Below, piece by piece: positions 33,492-42,321 of a stretch of DNA of 64,000 bases. Both the position numbers and the translations under genes were made by a program. Position 1 is the stretch's first letter; every line of letters begins with the position of its first letter. The stretch is taken from contig NZ_VJWE01000019.1 of the NCBI RefSeq assembly GCF_007993815.1, positions 124,001-188,000 of the forward strand. The letters are read 5' to 3'. The stretch comes from Acidovorax delafieldii. GTDB taxonomy: Bacteria > Pseudomonadota > Gammaproteobacteria > Burkholderiales > Burkholderiaceae_C. The notes under the pieces were generated by a model that searched no databases, was not told where the DNA came from, and saw only the letters and a program-made list of their open reading frames with translations.

Positions 33492-33896
33492 TCAGGGCTT
33501 GAGGGCGTTGAGGTAGGCCAACACGTCGGCTTTTTCCACCGCTGTGCATTCACGGCTCACCACGTCGTTGCAGTTGCGGCGGAACCACTTGTCCACCTTG
33601 GCGGTGTCGGTGAATGCCTTGGGGTTGAAGGCCGGAGCCAGGGGCGCAATCGACTTGCCGGTGCTGGCGTGTTTGCCCTGTGCGGTGGGCGGTGTGCCGT
33701 GGCAGGATGCGCAAGACCATTCGCCACCATGGCGTGCGTTGAAGAACACCTTGCCTTTGTCGGCATTGCCTGGGCTGCCGGCCTGTGCGCTCCAGTGGGC
33801 GAGCTGCTGGGCAGCGGTGGTGTCAGCGGCGTGGCTGATGCTGGTGGCTGCAAGTGCACAGAGCGCGGCCAGAGTCAGGGTGCGAAGGGAAGTCAT
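33492..33896 (-). CDS. shp: SHP-type oxygen-binding monohaem cytochrome c
   Basis: A 134-residue periplasmic cytochrome. After a signal peptide (LAALCALAATSISHA) comes the haem motif CASCHG. The stretch KWFRRNCNDVVSREC carries the Asn that is the labile sixth haem ligand in sphaeroides haem protein (SHP), plus the two Cys that form its disulfide. Such proteins bind O2 and NO at the haem after reduction, when Asn leaves. The physiological role is not settled; it may be terminal oxidase or NO scavenging. It heads the operon shp-dhc-cytochrome b and is divergent from PepSY and two-component genes. A palindromic operator region lies 54 bases upstream. Confidence 0.93.
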   Translation of the reverse strand: MTSLRTLTLAALCALAATSISHAADTTAAQQLAHWSAQAGSPGNADKGKVFFNARHGGEWSCASCHGTPPTAQGKHASTGKSIAPLAPAFNPKAFTDTAKVDKWFRRNCNDVVSRECTAVEKADVLAYLNALKP

Positions 33897-33949
33897 GCTG
33901 TGGTCCTTGTGGGTTTCATCGCTTGTGCAGCCATTGTTGAAATCCCCGC

Positions 33950-33988
33950 CTGAACGGCGCGTGAAAGGGCTGTTCATCGGCCGTTCAG
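33950..33988. promoter_or_regulatory. Four-half-site operator in the SHP divergent promoter region
   Basis: TGAA at 33951 and 33962 and TTCA at 33973 and 33984 repeat with an exact 11-bp period and form a perfect dyad centred at 33969; the outer arms extend to CTGAACGGC (33950-33958) and GCCGTTCAG (33980-33988). Two direct repeats in each direction suit two head-to-tail dimers of an OmpR-type response regulator. It lies between shp and the PepSY gene. Confidence 0.6.
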
Positions 33989-34011
33989 ATATCGCGCAGG
34001 ACAATGCGCCC

Positions 34012-34398
34012 ATGCCTTTCTCCTTCCACGCTGCTTGTGCGGGCCGCCATGTCCGGTGCATGTGCTTGGCGGCGTGTGTGCTGTGGGCTGCCGCGCTGGC
34101 CGTGCCGTCCGCGTGGGGCAGCGGCAAGGAAGACCACGACCGCGCCCGGCAGGCCGTGCAGGCGGGCCAGGTGCTACCACTGCCCGTCGTGCTCGATCGC
34201 CTGCAGCGCGAGGTGCCTGGTCAGGTGCTGGAAGTGGAGCTGGAGCAGGAGCGCGAGCGCTGGATCTACGAGATCAAGCTGCTGACGCCTGCCGGGCAGT
34301 TGACCAAGGTCAAGCTCGATGCGCGCACGGCGGAGGTGCTGCGTGTGCGATCCCGAGAATCGCGCGAAGATCAGCAGCGAAGCCGTGACAATCGCTAA
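34012..34398 (+). CDS. PepSY-domain protein
   Basis: A 128-residue exported protein. It has an N-terminal hydrophobic stretch (CMCLAACVLWAAALAVPSAW) and one PepSY domain with VLDRLQREVPGQVLEVELEQ and IYEIKLLTPAGQLTKVKLD, ending in a basic, Arg-rich tail. PepSY domains bind peptides or inhibit proteases in the periplasm. Here it precedes a response regulator and a histidine kinase gene, a common arrangement in which it probably modulates the kinase's sensor domain. The ATG at 34012 was chosen as it precedes the signal peptide. Confidence 0.85.
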   Translation: MPFSFHAACAGRHVRCMCLAACVLWAAALAVPSAWGSGKEDHDRARQAVQAGQVLPLPVVLDRLQREVPGQVLEVELEQERERWIYEIKLLTPAGQLTKVKLDARTAEVLRVRSRESREDQQRSRDNR

Positions 34399-34422
34399 CA
34401 CCCTTCCGACCGCGACACCTCC

Positions 34423-35115
34423 ATGCGCATCCTGCTGGTAGAAGACGACACCCTGCTGCGCGCCCAGTTGCGCAATGCCCTGCACGGCGCGGGCTACACG
34501 GTGGACGAGGCAGACAACGGGCGCGACGCGCAGTTTCTGGGCGACACCGAGGCAGTGGATGCCGTGGTGCTGGACCTGGGCCTGCCGGTGGTGGACGGGC
34601 TCACGGTGCTCAAGCGGTGGCGGGCCGAGGGGCGCAACATGCCGGTGCTGATCCTCACCGCGCGCGACAACTGGCACGAAAAAGTCGCAGGCATCGATGC
34701 CGGTGCCGACGACTACCTGACCAAGCCCTTTCACCTTGAAGAACTGCTGGCGCGCCTTCGCGCACTCATCCGCCGCGCCAGCGGGCAAGCGTCGGCCGTG
34801 CTGCAGTGTGGAGACTGGTCGCTGGACACACGCAGTGGCCGCGTGACCTGTGCGGGCCAGCCGGTGACGTTGACAGCGCATGAGTACAAGGTGCTCGACT
34901 ACCTCATGCACCGGCCTGGCGTGCTGGTGTCACGCGCGGAGCTGACCGAACACATCTATGCGCAGGACTTTGATCGGGACTCCAACACCATCGAGGTCTT
35001 TGTGGGGCGCTTGCGCAAGAAGATGTTGCCTCCTGCGGCTTCGTCGGCTGCCCTGGCGGATTCGGCACGTATCGAAACCGTGCGTGGCATGGGCTACCGC
35101 CTGGTGCCTCCATGA
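34423..35115 (+). CDS. Two-component response regulator, OmpR/PhoB family
   Basis: A 230-residue regulator. The receiver domain has the acidic pair EDD near residue 7, the phosphorylated Asp in VVLDLGLP (about 51) and Lys in YLTKPF (about 101). The C-terminal winged helix carries LTAHEYKVLDYLM and a recognition helix around SNTIEVFVGRLRKK. It resembles QseB/PmrA proteins. The kinase gene overlaps by four bases (ATGA). By position it should control the divergent SHP operon and itself through the 11-bp-spaced TGAA/TTCA sites upstream. Confidence 0.94.
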   Translation: MRILLVEDDTLLRAQLRNALHGAGYTVDEADNGRDAQFLGDTEAVDAVVLDLGLPVVDGLTVLKRWRAEGRNMPVLILTARDNWHEKVAGIDAGADDYLTKPFHLEELLARLRALIRRASGQASAVLQCGDWSLDTRSGRVTCAGQPVTLTAHEYKVLDYLMHRPGVLVSRAELTEHIYAQDFDRDSNTIEVFVGRLRKKMLPPAASSAALADSARIETVRGMGYRLVPP

Positions 35116-36554
35116 GCGCGCAAGCTGTGCCACCTGCGCCTGCCGTGCACTGGTCCCGGTCGTTGCGGGTGCGGCTGCTGGCCGTCACGCTGGCGGGGGC
35201 GGCCGTAGCCATGGCGCTGGCTGGGCTGGTGCTGAGCGGATTGTTCCGCGAGCATGTGCAGCAGCAGTTTCAGGCTGCACTGCAGCTGCAGCTGGACCAG
35301 ATCACGGCGCGCCTGGAGTTTGACGCCCAAGGGCAGCCGGTGATTGCTGCCGAGGCGCTGTCCGACCCCCGCTGGCTCAAGCCCTACTCCGGCCTGTATT
35401 GGCAGGTGGACGCCATGGCGCCCGACGGGCGGGAGCGGGCTGGGGTGTTGCGCTCGCGCTCGTTGTGGGACACCAGCCTGGCGCTACAGGTGGATGCGTT
35501 GGCCGATGGCACCGTGCATGTGCACGAGATGACAGGCCCGCAGGGCGCGCCTTTGCTGGTGCTGGAGCGCACGGTGCGCGCCGAGGGCGTGCATGCAGCG
35601 CGCTGGCGCTTGATTGTGGCCGCCGACCTGCAGGCCACGCAGGCAGCCACGGCCCGGTTCACTGGCGTGCTGGGGCTGTCGCTGGCGGTGTTGCTATTGC
35701 TGCTGGTCGCCGCCGCCTGGGCGCAGGTGGCGGTGGGGCTTAAGCCCCTGCAGGCGCTACAGCGCGCGGTGCAGGATGTGCAAGAAGCGCGGGCTTCGCA
35801 ATTGCAAGGCAGCTTCCCTGCGGAAGTGCAGCCGCTGGTCGACGACTTTAATGCCGTGCTGCGCCGGCATGGCGAGGTGGTGGAGAGGGCACGCACCCAG
35901 GCGGGCAACCTGGCCCATGCGCTCAAGACGCCCCTCACGGTGCTGGAGAACGCGGCCTGCACACGACCGCCCACTGATCACCCGCAGCTGGCGGCGCTGG
36001 TGCGAGAGCAGGTGGTGGTGGCCCGCAGGCACATCGACTGGCACCTGGCGCGGTCGCGGGTGTCGGCATCTGCGCGCTTGCCCGGGCAGCGCACGCCGCT
36101 GCAGCCGGTAGTGGATGGGCTGGTGCGCGTGATGAACAAGGTGCATGCGGACCGGTTGGTCGATATCAGTGTCGAGCCGTCAGCAGTGCCGCTTTTCTTT
36201 GCGGGCGAGGCGCAGGACCTGCAGGAAATGCTGGGCAACCTGCTGGACAACGCCTGCAAGTGGGCGCAGGCTGCGGTGCGGCTGCAGATGCAACTGCTGC
36301 CCGCCGGATCGGGCGCTGCGCAGCCCCAACTGGTGGTTGCGGTGGAAGACGACGGCCCCGGCATTGATGCCGCGCAACGTGATCAGGCGCTGGAACGCGG
36401 CGTGCGCCTGGATGAAACCGTGCCCGGCACGGGACTGGGCCTGGCCATCGTGCAGGACCTGGCAGCTTTGTATGGGGGGCGGCTGGATCTGGAGCCCGCA
36501 GGCCTTGGCGGCTTGCGGGCGACGCTCACCCTGCCTGCTGCGAGCGCTCACTGA
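35112..36554 (+). CDS. Sensor histidine kinase
   Basis: A 480-residue membrane kinase. The first helix (about residues 20-43) and the second (about 185-205, LGLSLAVLLLLLVAAAWAQV) enclose a periplasmic sensor of about 140 residues. A HAMP-like linker leads to the phospho-acceptor box QAGNLAHALKTPLTVLEN (His near 274), then the ATPase motifs NLLDNACKWA (N box), EDDGPGID (G1) and TGLGLAIVQDLA (G2). It is of the PhoQ/QseC type. It phosphorylates the regulator encoded just before. The signal is unknown; the PepSY protein and neighbouring haem proteins suggest redox or gas-related input, which is inference. Confidence 0.94.
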   Translation: MSAQAVPPAPAVHWSRSLRVRLLAVTLAGAAVAMALAGLVLSGLFREHVQQQFQAALQLQLDQITARLEFDAQGQPVIAAEALSDPRWLKPYSGLYWQVDAMAPDGRERAGVLRSRSLWDTSLALQVDALADGTVHVHEMTGPQGAPLLVLERTVRAEGVHAARWRLIVAADLQATQAATARFTGVLGLSLAVLLLLLVAAAWAQVAVGLKPLQALQRAVQDVQEARASQLQGSFPAEVQPLVDDFNAVLRRHGEVVERARTQAGNLAHALKTPLTVLENAACTRPPTDHPQLAALVREQVVVARRHIDWHLARSRVSASARLPGQRTPLQPVVDGLVRVMNKVHADRLVDISVEPSAVPLFFAGEAQDLQEMLGNLLDNACKWAQAAVRLQMQLLPAGSGAAQPQLVVAVEDDGPGIDAAQRDQALERGVRLDETVPGTGLGLAIVQDLAALYGGRLDLEPAGLGGLRATLTLPAASAH

Positions 36555-36584
36555 GCCACAGTGGCTGCGGCTGTTCGACACGCC

Positions 36585-36607
36585 AAAAAAGTCCCGCTGG
36601 GCGGGGC
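36585..36607 (-). terminator. Tandem terminator 3 for the DUF1631 gene
   Basis: On the minus strand, stem GCCCCGC / GCGGGAC with loop CCA, then six T. It is the third of three hairpins. Confidence 0.7.
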
Positions 36608-36615
36608 GCCTAGAG

Positions 36616-36632
36616 AAAAACCGCCAAAGCGG
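36616..36632 (-). terminator. Tandem terminator 2 for the DUF1631 gene
   Basis: On the minus strand, short stem CCGC / GCGG with loop TTTG followed by five T; same loop as terminator 1. Confidence 0.55.
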
Positions 36633-36641
36633 AAACCCATT

Positions 36642-36664
36642 AAAAAAGCCCGCCAAAGCGGGCT
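36642..36664 (-). terminator. Tandem terminator 1 for the DUF1631 gene
   Basis: On the minus strand, perfect stem AGCCCGC / GCGGGCT with loop TTTG, then six T. It is reached first, about 100 bases after the DUF1631 stop. Confidence 0.9.
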
Positions 36665-36766
36665 AAGGCCCTGACAAATTCCCCTGAATTCTGCAAAGCC
36701 TTGGAGTGATGGAGACAGGGTATCACCGTCTGCCGTGTTTGACCACTTTTGTTGTGCAAGCGGCCT

Positions 36767-39136
36767 TCAGTGCCTGCTTTCCACACTGTTTTGCATGGCT
36801 GTCTGAGCGACGGCGTCCAGGGCGTTGTCCACCACGGTGTGCTCGGCCAGCACCTGCATCGCTCCCTGTTGCAGCAGCCGGTCTAGCAGCCGCAGGGTCA
36901 TCGATTGGGTGCGGCCAGCGGCGCTGGTAAAGAGGAACAGGTTGCCGTGCGAGCCGATCCAGGACAGCTGTGTGCGCTCCCACTGGCCCGCCACCTGCAG
37001 ATTGACCCAGGTGCCCACCGTGATGGTGGCGGCGGGCAGCGGCAGGGGCGCAGCGCTGCTGGGGGCAGCCTCAGGGGCCGTGTCTGCGCCCTCGCTCTCG
37101 GGCGATTGCGAGATATCGATGTAGCCGGACTCCCTCGCTTCGGAGGGCGCAACCCAGGGGTCGTCGTCATCAAGGGGCGCCGGTTGTTGCGGCTCTGCCG
37201 CGGGCGTTGCAAAAGTCGCTGCGGCTGCAGGGGCTGGCGCAGCCACCCTGGGCCCAGGTTTGAAGGCCTGCTGGTGCAGTTGCATCAGCAGCTCAAAAAC
37301 AGCCTCCGTGCGGTCTGTTGGGTAGTCGATGGACGCAAGACCTTCGCGCAATTTGGCCAGCAGCTTGGGCAGCAGGCGAGCCAGCTGGCCCGTGTTGGCG
37401 CGCGTCAGTTCGGGTTGTACGCTCCAGATCAGCGCGTCCACCAGTTCCTGGTAGCGGCCCGGGTCGGTCGTGCCTGATTTGTCCGACAGACGCGCCTCCG
37501 CCATGACCTGGGCCCAAGCGCCCAGCAAAAAGCGCGAGATGGCGTCCGGCACCTTGCCGATGTCGGGCAGCAGCCAGATCTCGCGCGATATCTGTGCGGC
37601 CAGCAGATGGCGCTGCTCTGCATGCTGCAGGGCCTCGATGGCGCGCAAGCGCTCCTGCTTGAGCGCCTGGTCCTTCTCGGCCCATTTGGCGTGCAGTTGC
37701 TGCAGCACTTTTTCAAAGTCATCAGCGCTGTCGATGGTGGCGGTGGCCAGCGGGCCTGCGATGTGCATGAGCGAGCGCATGAAGCTCTGAAAACCAGGGG
37801 CTTCGGGGCTGTTGAAGGCCTGGCTGCGGTCGGTGATGTCCTGCAGCAGGCGGCGCGCGGCATGCTCCTTGTGGCTGAAAAAGCGGGGGTCGGCCAATGC
37901 CAGCTGCATCAGCGCAGGCTCCAGCGCGCGGATGAACTGTTGCACCGGCCACAGCAGCCGGGTGTCGCGCGCGATGTTGTCCACCATCAGCGCCACCACC
38001 TCCATGCTCAAGGCCTGGCCCAGGCCCTGAGCCTGCGCCCGCTGCGCGGCAGCAGGGCTGCCGTCTGCATCGTTGCCGGCTGGCGCGCGTGGCGTACCCA
38101 GGCGCTCCATCATCTGGCCGACCTGGTTCATCTCTTGCAGCGCCTCAAACGCCGCGGGCACCGTCATCGCGAAATCCGTGGCCGGTGGGTCGATCTGCGG
38201 CAAACCTTGTGACGGATGTTCAAACTCCCGGTCAAACCGGGCTGCGAAAGATTCCTGGGGGTTGTCGCCGCTGGCGTGCATGTCCGCAGGGGCGGGTGCG
38301 TCATTGAACTCGCCCAGCAGCAGGCGGCGCAGGCGGTCCAGCGTCAGCAACGGGTCGCCCGTGCTGGTGGACGACACGTACAAGTCGTTGTCGGCTGCAA
38401 AACCGGGGGACGCCCCGGCGTCGGCCGGCGCCACATAGACCACTTCGCCCGTGGCCTGCCGCATGGCGTAGCCCACAGGCTTCACACCACTTTGCTTGAG
38501 CTGGTCGATTTGCGCGAGGTACAGGCTGCGCAGCTCGGCGCCCAATGCCTGTGCCATCAGCCCCACCCAGTCGTGGCGCACCTGGGGTGTGACCTGCATT
38601 TGCGACACCACGGACTGCAGAGCCTGCAAGAACACGTCGGGGCGCAGCGGGTTGTGCTCCGGCTGCACCCGGGACAGCCCCTGGGCCGCGCACACCAACG
38701 CGTCCAGGTCCGCCAGCGGACCTTCCACTGCAGAGATCAGTACCTGACGGGCACGTGCGCGCTCCACGCTGTCGTTGATCTGCGCCTCGTCCATCAGTTC
38801 GAGGTCGTCAAAGTGCACGGTGAACAGTGACCGCGTGGGCTTGTCGTCGCCCTGTGCCGTGTCCTGGTCCAGCGCCTTGCGCAGTGCGTCGGGGTAGCGA
38901 TCTGCCATCACCGATGCCAGCCGCACCAGTTGCTGCCGTGCCTCCTGCATCGCATGGTGCTCGCCGGGGGTACGGGCAGTGTCCAGGCGCGCTTGCAGGG
39001 ACACGCGCGTGGCCTCAATGACGCGCTCCACCACAGGCCGGGCCTGGGCCAGCGCGATCTGGACGATGCGCTGCTGGGGCGCAGCGGGGCTGTCGGTCGG
39101 GGCCGGGGCGGGCAGGGTGGTGTGTGTCAAGGCCAT
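36767..39136 (-). CDS. DUF1631 family protein
   Basis: A 789-residue protein of a family found mostly in beta- and gammaproteobacteria, function unknown. It is largely alpha-helical and rich in Ala, Gln, Leu and charged residues, with no signal peptide or transmembrane helix. Conserved-looking elements are HFDDLELMDEAQINDSVERA, LMELLHQ-like helices, and LYVSSTSTGDPLLTLDRLRR. The last 120 residues hold a beta-rich module (TWVNLQVAGQWERTQLSWIG, then NLFLFTSAAGRTQSMTLRLL) that resembles a PilZ-like fold; this is a guess. It is a single-gene unit closed by three tandem terminators and separated from hppA by another. Confidence 0.85.
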   Translation of the reverse strand: MALTHTTLPAPAPTDSPAAPQQRIVQIALAQARPVVERVIEATRVSLQARLDTARTPGEHHAMQEARQQLVRLASVMADRYPDALRKALDQDTAQGDDKPTRSLFTVHFDDLELMDEAQINDSVERARARQVLISAVEGPLADLDALVCAAQGLSRVQPEHNPLRPDVFLQALQSVVSQMQVTPQVRHDWVGLMAQALGAELRSLYLAQIDQLKQSGVKPVGYAMRQATGEVVYVAPADAGASPGFAADNDLYVSSTSTGDPLLTLDRLRRLLLGEFNDAPAPADMHASGDNPQESFAARFDREFEHPSQGLPQIDPPATDFAMTVPAAFEALQEMNQVGQMMERLGTPRAPAGNDADGSPAAAQRAQAQGLGQALSMEVVALMVDNIARDTRLLWPVQQFIRALEPALMQLALADPRFFSHKEHAARRLLQDITDRSQAFNSPEAPGFQSFMRSLMHIAGPLATATIDSADDFEKVLQQLHAKWAEKDQALKQERLRAIEALQHAEQRHLLAAQISREIWLLPDIGKVPDAISRFLLGAWAQVMAEARLSDKSGTTDPGRYQELVDALIWSVQPELTRANTGQLARLLPKLLAKLREGLASIDYPTDRTEAVFELLMQLHQQAFKPGPRVAAPAPAAAATFATPAAEPQQPAPLDDDDPWVAPSEARESGYIDISQSPESEGADTAPEAAPSSAAPLPLPAATITVGTWVNLQVAGQWERTQLSWIGSHGNLFLFTSAAGRTQSMTLRLLDRLLQQGAMQVLAEHTVVDNALDAVAQTAMQNSVESRH

Positions 39137-39187
39137 CTTCAGTGGAACGCGATACCAGTGGCTGCTGCAGTGGATGCGATGTTACGC

Positions 39188-39218
39188 GTCAAAAAGGGGC
39201 CAGAGGCCCCTTTTTGAC
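39188..39218 (-). terminator. Terminator after hppA
   Basis: A perfect 14-bp stem: GTCAAAAAGGGGCC (39188-39201) and its inverse (39205-39218) around AGA. A/T runs on both sides make it active in both directions in principle; it mainly closes the hppA transcript, 16 bases after its stop. Confidence 0.92.
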
Positions 39219-39233
39219 GATGGTGGGGCGGTT

Positions 39234-41315
39234 TTACCCGCCGTGGAACTTGACCACCAGCGGCACGATGAGCAGTGCCACGATGTTGATGATCTTGATC
39301 AGCGGGTTGATGGCCGGGCCGGCCGTGTCCTTGTAGGGGTCACCCACGGTGTCACCGGTCACGGCGGCCTTGTGCGCCTCGCTGCCCTTGCCGCCGTGGT
39401 GGCCGTCTTCGATGTACTTCTTGGCGTTGTCCCACGCGCCACCGCCGGTGCACATGCTGATCGCGACAAACAGACCTGTGACGATGGTGCCCATGAGCAA
39501 GCCGCCCAGCGCCTTGGGCCCCAGCAGCAGGCCCACCACAATGGGAACCACCACCGGCAGCAGGCTGGGGATCACCATTTCCTTGATGGCGGCGGTGGTC
39601 AGCATGTCCACGGCCTTGCCGTATTCGGGCTTGCCCGTGCCGTCCATGATGCCCTTGATGGTGCTGAACTGGCGGCGTACCTCCACCACCACAGCGCCTG
39701 CGGCCCGGCCCACAGCCTCCATGGCCATGGCGCCGAACAGGTACGGAATCAGCCCGCCGATGAACAGGCCTACGATGACCAGCGGGTCCGACAGATCAAA
39801 GGTGATGGCCTTGCCGTAGCTCTCCAGCTTGTGGGTGTAGTCGGCAAACAGCACCAGTGCAGCCAGGCCGGCGGAGCCGATGGCGTAGCCCTTGGTCACG
39901 GCCTTGGTGGTGTTGCCCACGGCGTCCAGCGGGTCGGTGATGTCGCGCACACTGCTGGGCAGCTCGGCCATTTCGGCAATGCCACCCGCGTTGTCGGTGA
40001 TGGGACCATACGCATCCAGCGCCACCACAATGCCCGCCATGCTCAGCATCGACGTGGCTGCCACCGCAATGCCGTACAGGCCAGCCAGGCCATAGGACAC
40101 GATGATGGCCGCGCACACAAACACCACGGGCCAGGCCGTGGAACGCATCGAAACGCCCAGGCCCGCAATGATGTTGGTGCCGTGGCCGGTGGTGGACGCC
40201 TGGGCAATGTGCTGCACGGGCGAGTACTGCGTGCCGGTGTAGAACTCGGTGATCCAGACCAGCGCGGCCGTCAACACGAGGCCGGTGGCGCAGGCGCCAA
40301 ACAGCCGCAGCTGGGTGCCCGTGGCCGTGACCGCGTTGTCCGGCATGATCCACAGCGTGACGAAATAGAAGGCGATGAGCGACAGGACGCCCGCTATCGC
40401 CAGACCCTTGTACAGCGCGGGCATCACGTTCTTCATGCCGGGCGTTGCCTTGACGAAGAAGCAGCCAATGATGGATGCGACGATGGACACCGCCCCCAGC
40501 GCCAGCGGGTACACCACCGCATTGACCTGGGCCGTGGCCACCATCAGGGCGCCCAGCACCATGGTGGCGATCAGTGTCACCGCGTAGGTCTCGAACAGGT
40601 CGGCCGCCATGCCCGCGCAGTCGCCCACGTTGTCGCCCACGTTGTCGGCGATCACGGCCGGGTTGCGCGGGTCATCCTCGGGGATGCCAGCCTCCACCTT
40701 GCCCACCAGGTCGGCGCCCACGTCCGCGCCCTTGGTGAAGATGCCACCGCCCAGGCGCGCAAAGATCGAGATCAGCGACGAGCCGAACGCAAAGCCAATC
40801 AGCGGGTTGAGCAGCGTGGCCAGATGGGTGGTGGGCGTGTGGTTGCCGTTGCCCGCCAGGAACCAGTAAAAGCCCGTGACACCCAGCAGACCCAGCCCCA
40901 CCACCAGCATGCCGGTGATGGCACCGCCACGGAACGCGACATCCAGCGCGGGGCCAATGCCTTGGGTGGCCGCCTGCGCGGTGCGCACATTGGCGCGCAC
41001 AGAGACGTTCATGCCGATGAAGCCGCAGGCGCCCGAGAGCACGGCGCCCACCACAAAGCCGACCGCCGTGGTGCCGTCCAGAAACACGCCGATGAGCACC
41101 GCCAGCACCACGCCCACGATGGCAATGGTCTTGTACTGGCGGGCCAGGTAGGCGGCGGCACCGGCCTGGATGGCGGCGGCAATCTCCTGCATGCGGGCGT
41201 TGCCCGGGTCTTTGGAAAGGATCCAGCCCCGGGCCCAGATGCCGTAGGCCACCGCAATGAGCCCGCAAACGAGGGCGAGGATGAGAGGGGATGTCAGTGC
41301 TGAACTTGCAGCCAT
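39234..41315 (-). CDS. hppA: K+-insensitive H+-translocating pyrophosphatase
   Basis: A 693-residue membrane pyrophosphatase with about 16 helices that couples PPi hydrolysis to proton pumping. Visible motifs: [20 protein letters not shown] (PPi/Mg loop), [19 protein letters not shown], and GNAMAAIGKG-equivalent [18 protein letters not shown]. The last has Lys471 and Thr474, the residues that mark K+-independent enzymes; K+-dependent ones have Ala and Gly. So it should be a K+-independent H+ pump. It is divergent from the soluble pyrophosphatase gene, leaving about 256 bases between. It is closed by a strong terminator. Confidence 0.95.
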   Translation of the reverse strand: MAASSALTSPLILALVCGLIAVAYGIWARGWILSKDPGNARMQEIAAAIQAGAAAYLARQYKTIAIVGVVLAVLIGVFLDGTTAVGFVVGAVLSGACGFIGMNVSVRANVRTAQAATQGIGPALDVAFRGGAITGMLVVGLGLLGVTGFYWFLAGNGNHTPTTHLATLLNPLIGFAFGSSLISIFARLGGGIFTKGADVGADLVGKVEAGIPEDDPRNPAVIADNVGDNVGDCAGMAADLFETYAVTLIATMVLGALMVATAQVNAVVYPLALGAVSIVASIIGCFFVKATPGMKNVMPALYKGLAIAGVLSLIAFYFVTLWIMPDNAVTATGTQLRLFGACATGLVLTAALVWITEFYTGTQYSPVQHIAQASTTGHGTNIIAGLGVSMRSTAWPVVFVCAAIIVSYGLAGLYGIAVAATSMLSMAGIVVALDAYGPITDNAGGIAEMAELPSSVRDITDPLDAVGNTTKAVTKGYAIGSAGLAALVLFADYTHKLESYGKAITFDLSDPLVIVGLFIGGLIPYLFGAMAMEAVGRAAGAVVVEVRRQFSTIKGIMDGTGKPEYGKAVDMLTTAAIKEMVIPSLLPVVVPIVVGLLLGPKALGGLLMGTIVTGLFVAISMCTGGGAWDNAKKYIEDGHHGGKGSEAHKAAVTGDTVGDPYKDTAGPAINPLIKIINIVALLIVPLVVKFHGG

Positions 41316-41571
41316 TCAATTCTCCTTGGTGTGTTGCACGGAGGGGGGCCAACGCATCGGTGGCTTCCCCGCTGCGTTGCTTCCTCGTGCTACCCATGCG
41401 TTTCGCGCAGGAGCCGATTGGCCAACAGGCCCAATTTACAGGCAAACGCCGGTTTGCAAGCGGGCAGAAAGGGGCGTGCGCCTAAAATCAGGGTTAATCC
41501 CGACGCTTCGTTGCGCTGCATCAGTGCCGAAGGCCTCGCGGGTTATCGTCAACAAACCACTATCCAAAGAC

Positions 41572-42108
41572 ATGTCCCTCAACAACGTCCCCCCAGGCAA
41601 GAACGTTCCTGACAGCTTCAACGTCGTCATCGAGATTCCGATGAACGCCGATCCGATCAAGTACGAAGTGGACAAGGAATCGGGCGCCATTTTTGTGGAC
41701 CGTTTCATGACCACCGCCATGCACTACCCCACCAACTACGGGTATGTGCCGCAGACGCTGTCGGGCGACGGCGACCCGGTCGATGTGCTGGTGATCACGC
41801 CTTACCCGCTGTTCCCCGGCGTGGTCGTGCCCTGCCGCCCCCTGGGCATCTTGATGATGGAAGACGAGGCCGGTGTGGATGGCAAGGTGATTGCTGTGCC
41901 CACGTCCAAGATCCTGCCCATGTATGACCACTGGAAGACCATCGACGATGTGAACGCCATGCGCCGCAACGCCATCGCCCACTTCTTTGAGCACTACAAG
42001 GACCTGGAAAAGGGCAAGTGGGTCAAGGTGCTGGGCTGGGAAGGCATCGACGCCGCCAAGAAGGAAATCACCGACGGCATCGACAGCTACAAGAAGTCGC
42101 AGGCCTGA
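41572..42108 (+). CDS. ppa: Soluble inorganic pyrophosphatase
   Basis: A 178-residue family I pyrophosphatase, cytosolic and Mg-dependent. The active-site Asp cluster is visible in [14 protein letters not shown], with [14 protein letters not shown] and the late DVNAMRR and [14 protein letters not shown]. It starts [20 protein letters not shown] at the ATG (41572), weak AAAGA ribosome binding site. The gene lies divergently next to the membrane pyrophosphatase, so two different PPi-hydrolysing systems share a promoter region. Ends at a perfect hairpin terminator that includes part of an interspersed repeat. Confidence 0.96.
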   Translation: MSLNNVPPGKNVPDSFNVVIEIPMNADPIKYEVDKESGAIFVDRFMTTAMHYPTNYGYVPQTLSGDGDPVDVLVITPYPLFPGVVVPCRPLGILMMEDEAGVDGKVIAVPTSKILPMYDHWKTIDDVNAMRRNAIAHFFEHYKDLEKGKWVKVLGWEGIDAAKKEITDGIDSYKKSQA

Positions 42109-42116
42109 TAGGTCAG

Positions 42117-42165
42117 ATAGGCCGGTAGCGCTGGTGCCGATTGCGCCAGCTGCTATCAAAATAAA
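42117..42165 (-). repeat. Interspersed repeat copy I, after ppa
   Basis: On the minus strand: CTTTTATTTTGATAGCAGCT, GGCGCAATCGGCACCAGCGC, TACCGGCCT. Both palindrome halves are kept but the GAGGCC block is shortened. It lies between the ppa stop and its terminator. Confidence 0.75.
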
Positions 42166-42197
42166 AGCACGCCATCCGCCATGGATGGCGTGCTTTT
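42163..42197 (+). terminator. Terminator after ppa
   Basis: A perfect 15-bp stem: AAAAGCACGCCATCC (42163-42177) and its inverse (42183-42197) around GCCAT, with a T-run on the plus strand. Confidence 0.92.
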
Positions 42198-42321
42198 TTG
42201 TGGGCGGTGCCCCGGTGGGGTAGGGAAAAGCCGCGCAATGTGCGGTCAGGCCCGCTGATAGACTGCATTTGGTTACACACCCGGGGTGGTCCCGGTGTCA
42301 CGAGGTACTTTGAGGTGATTC

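Noticed and set aside
34494..34694. Short open frames opposite the response regulator and kinase genes
   Set aside because: No ribosome binding sites or conserved features; the plus-strand genes are clear.
38979..41303. 774-codon open frame opposite hppA
   Set aside because: Same reason: His/Gly/Arg-rich antisense translation of hppA, no family features.
42200..42321. Sigma-28 (FliA) promoter before MCP1
   Set aside because: GCTGATAG near 42255 resembles a -10 box, but no TAAA-like -35 box is at the right distance.
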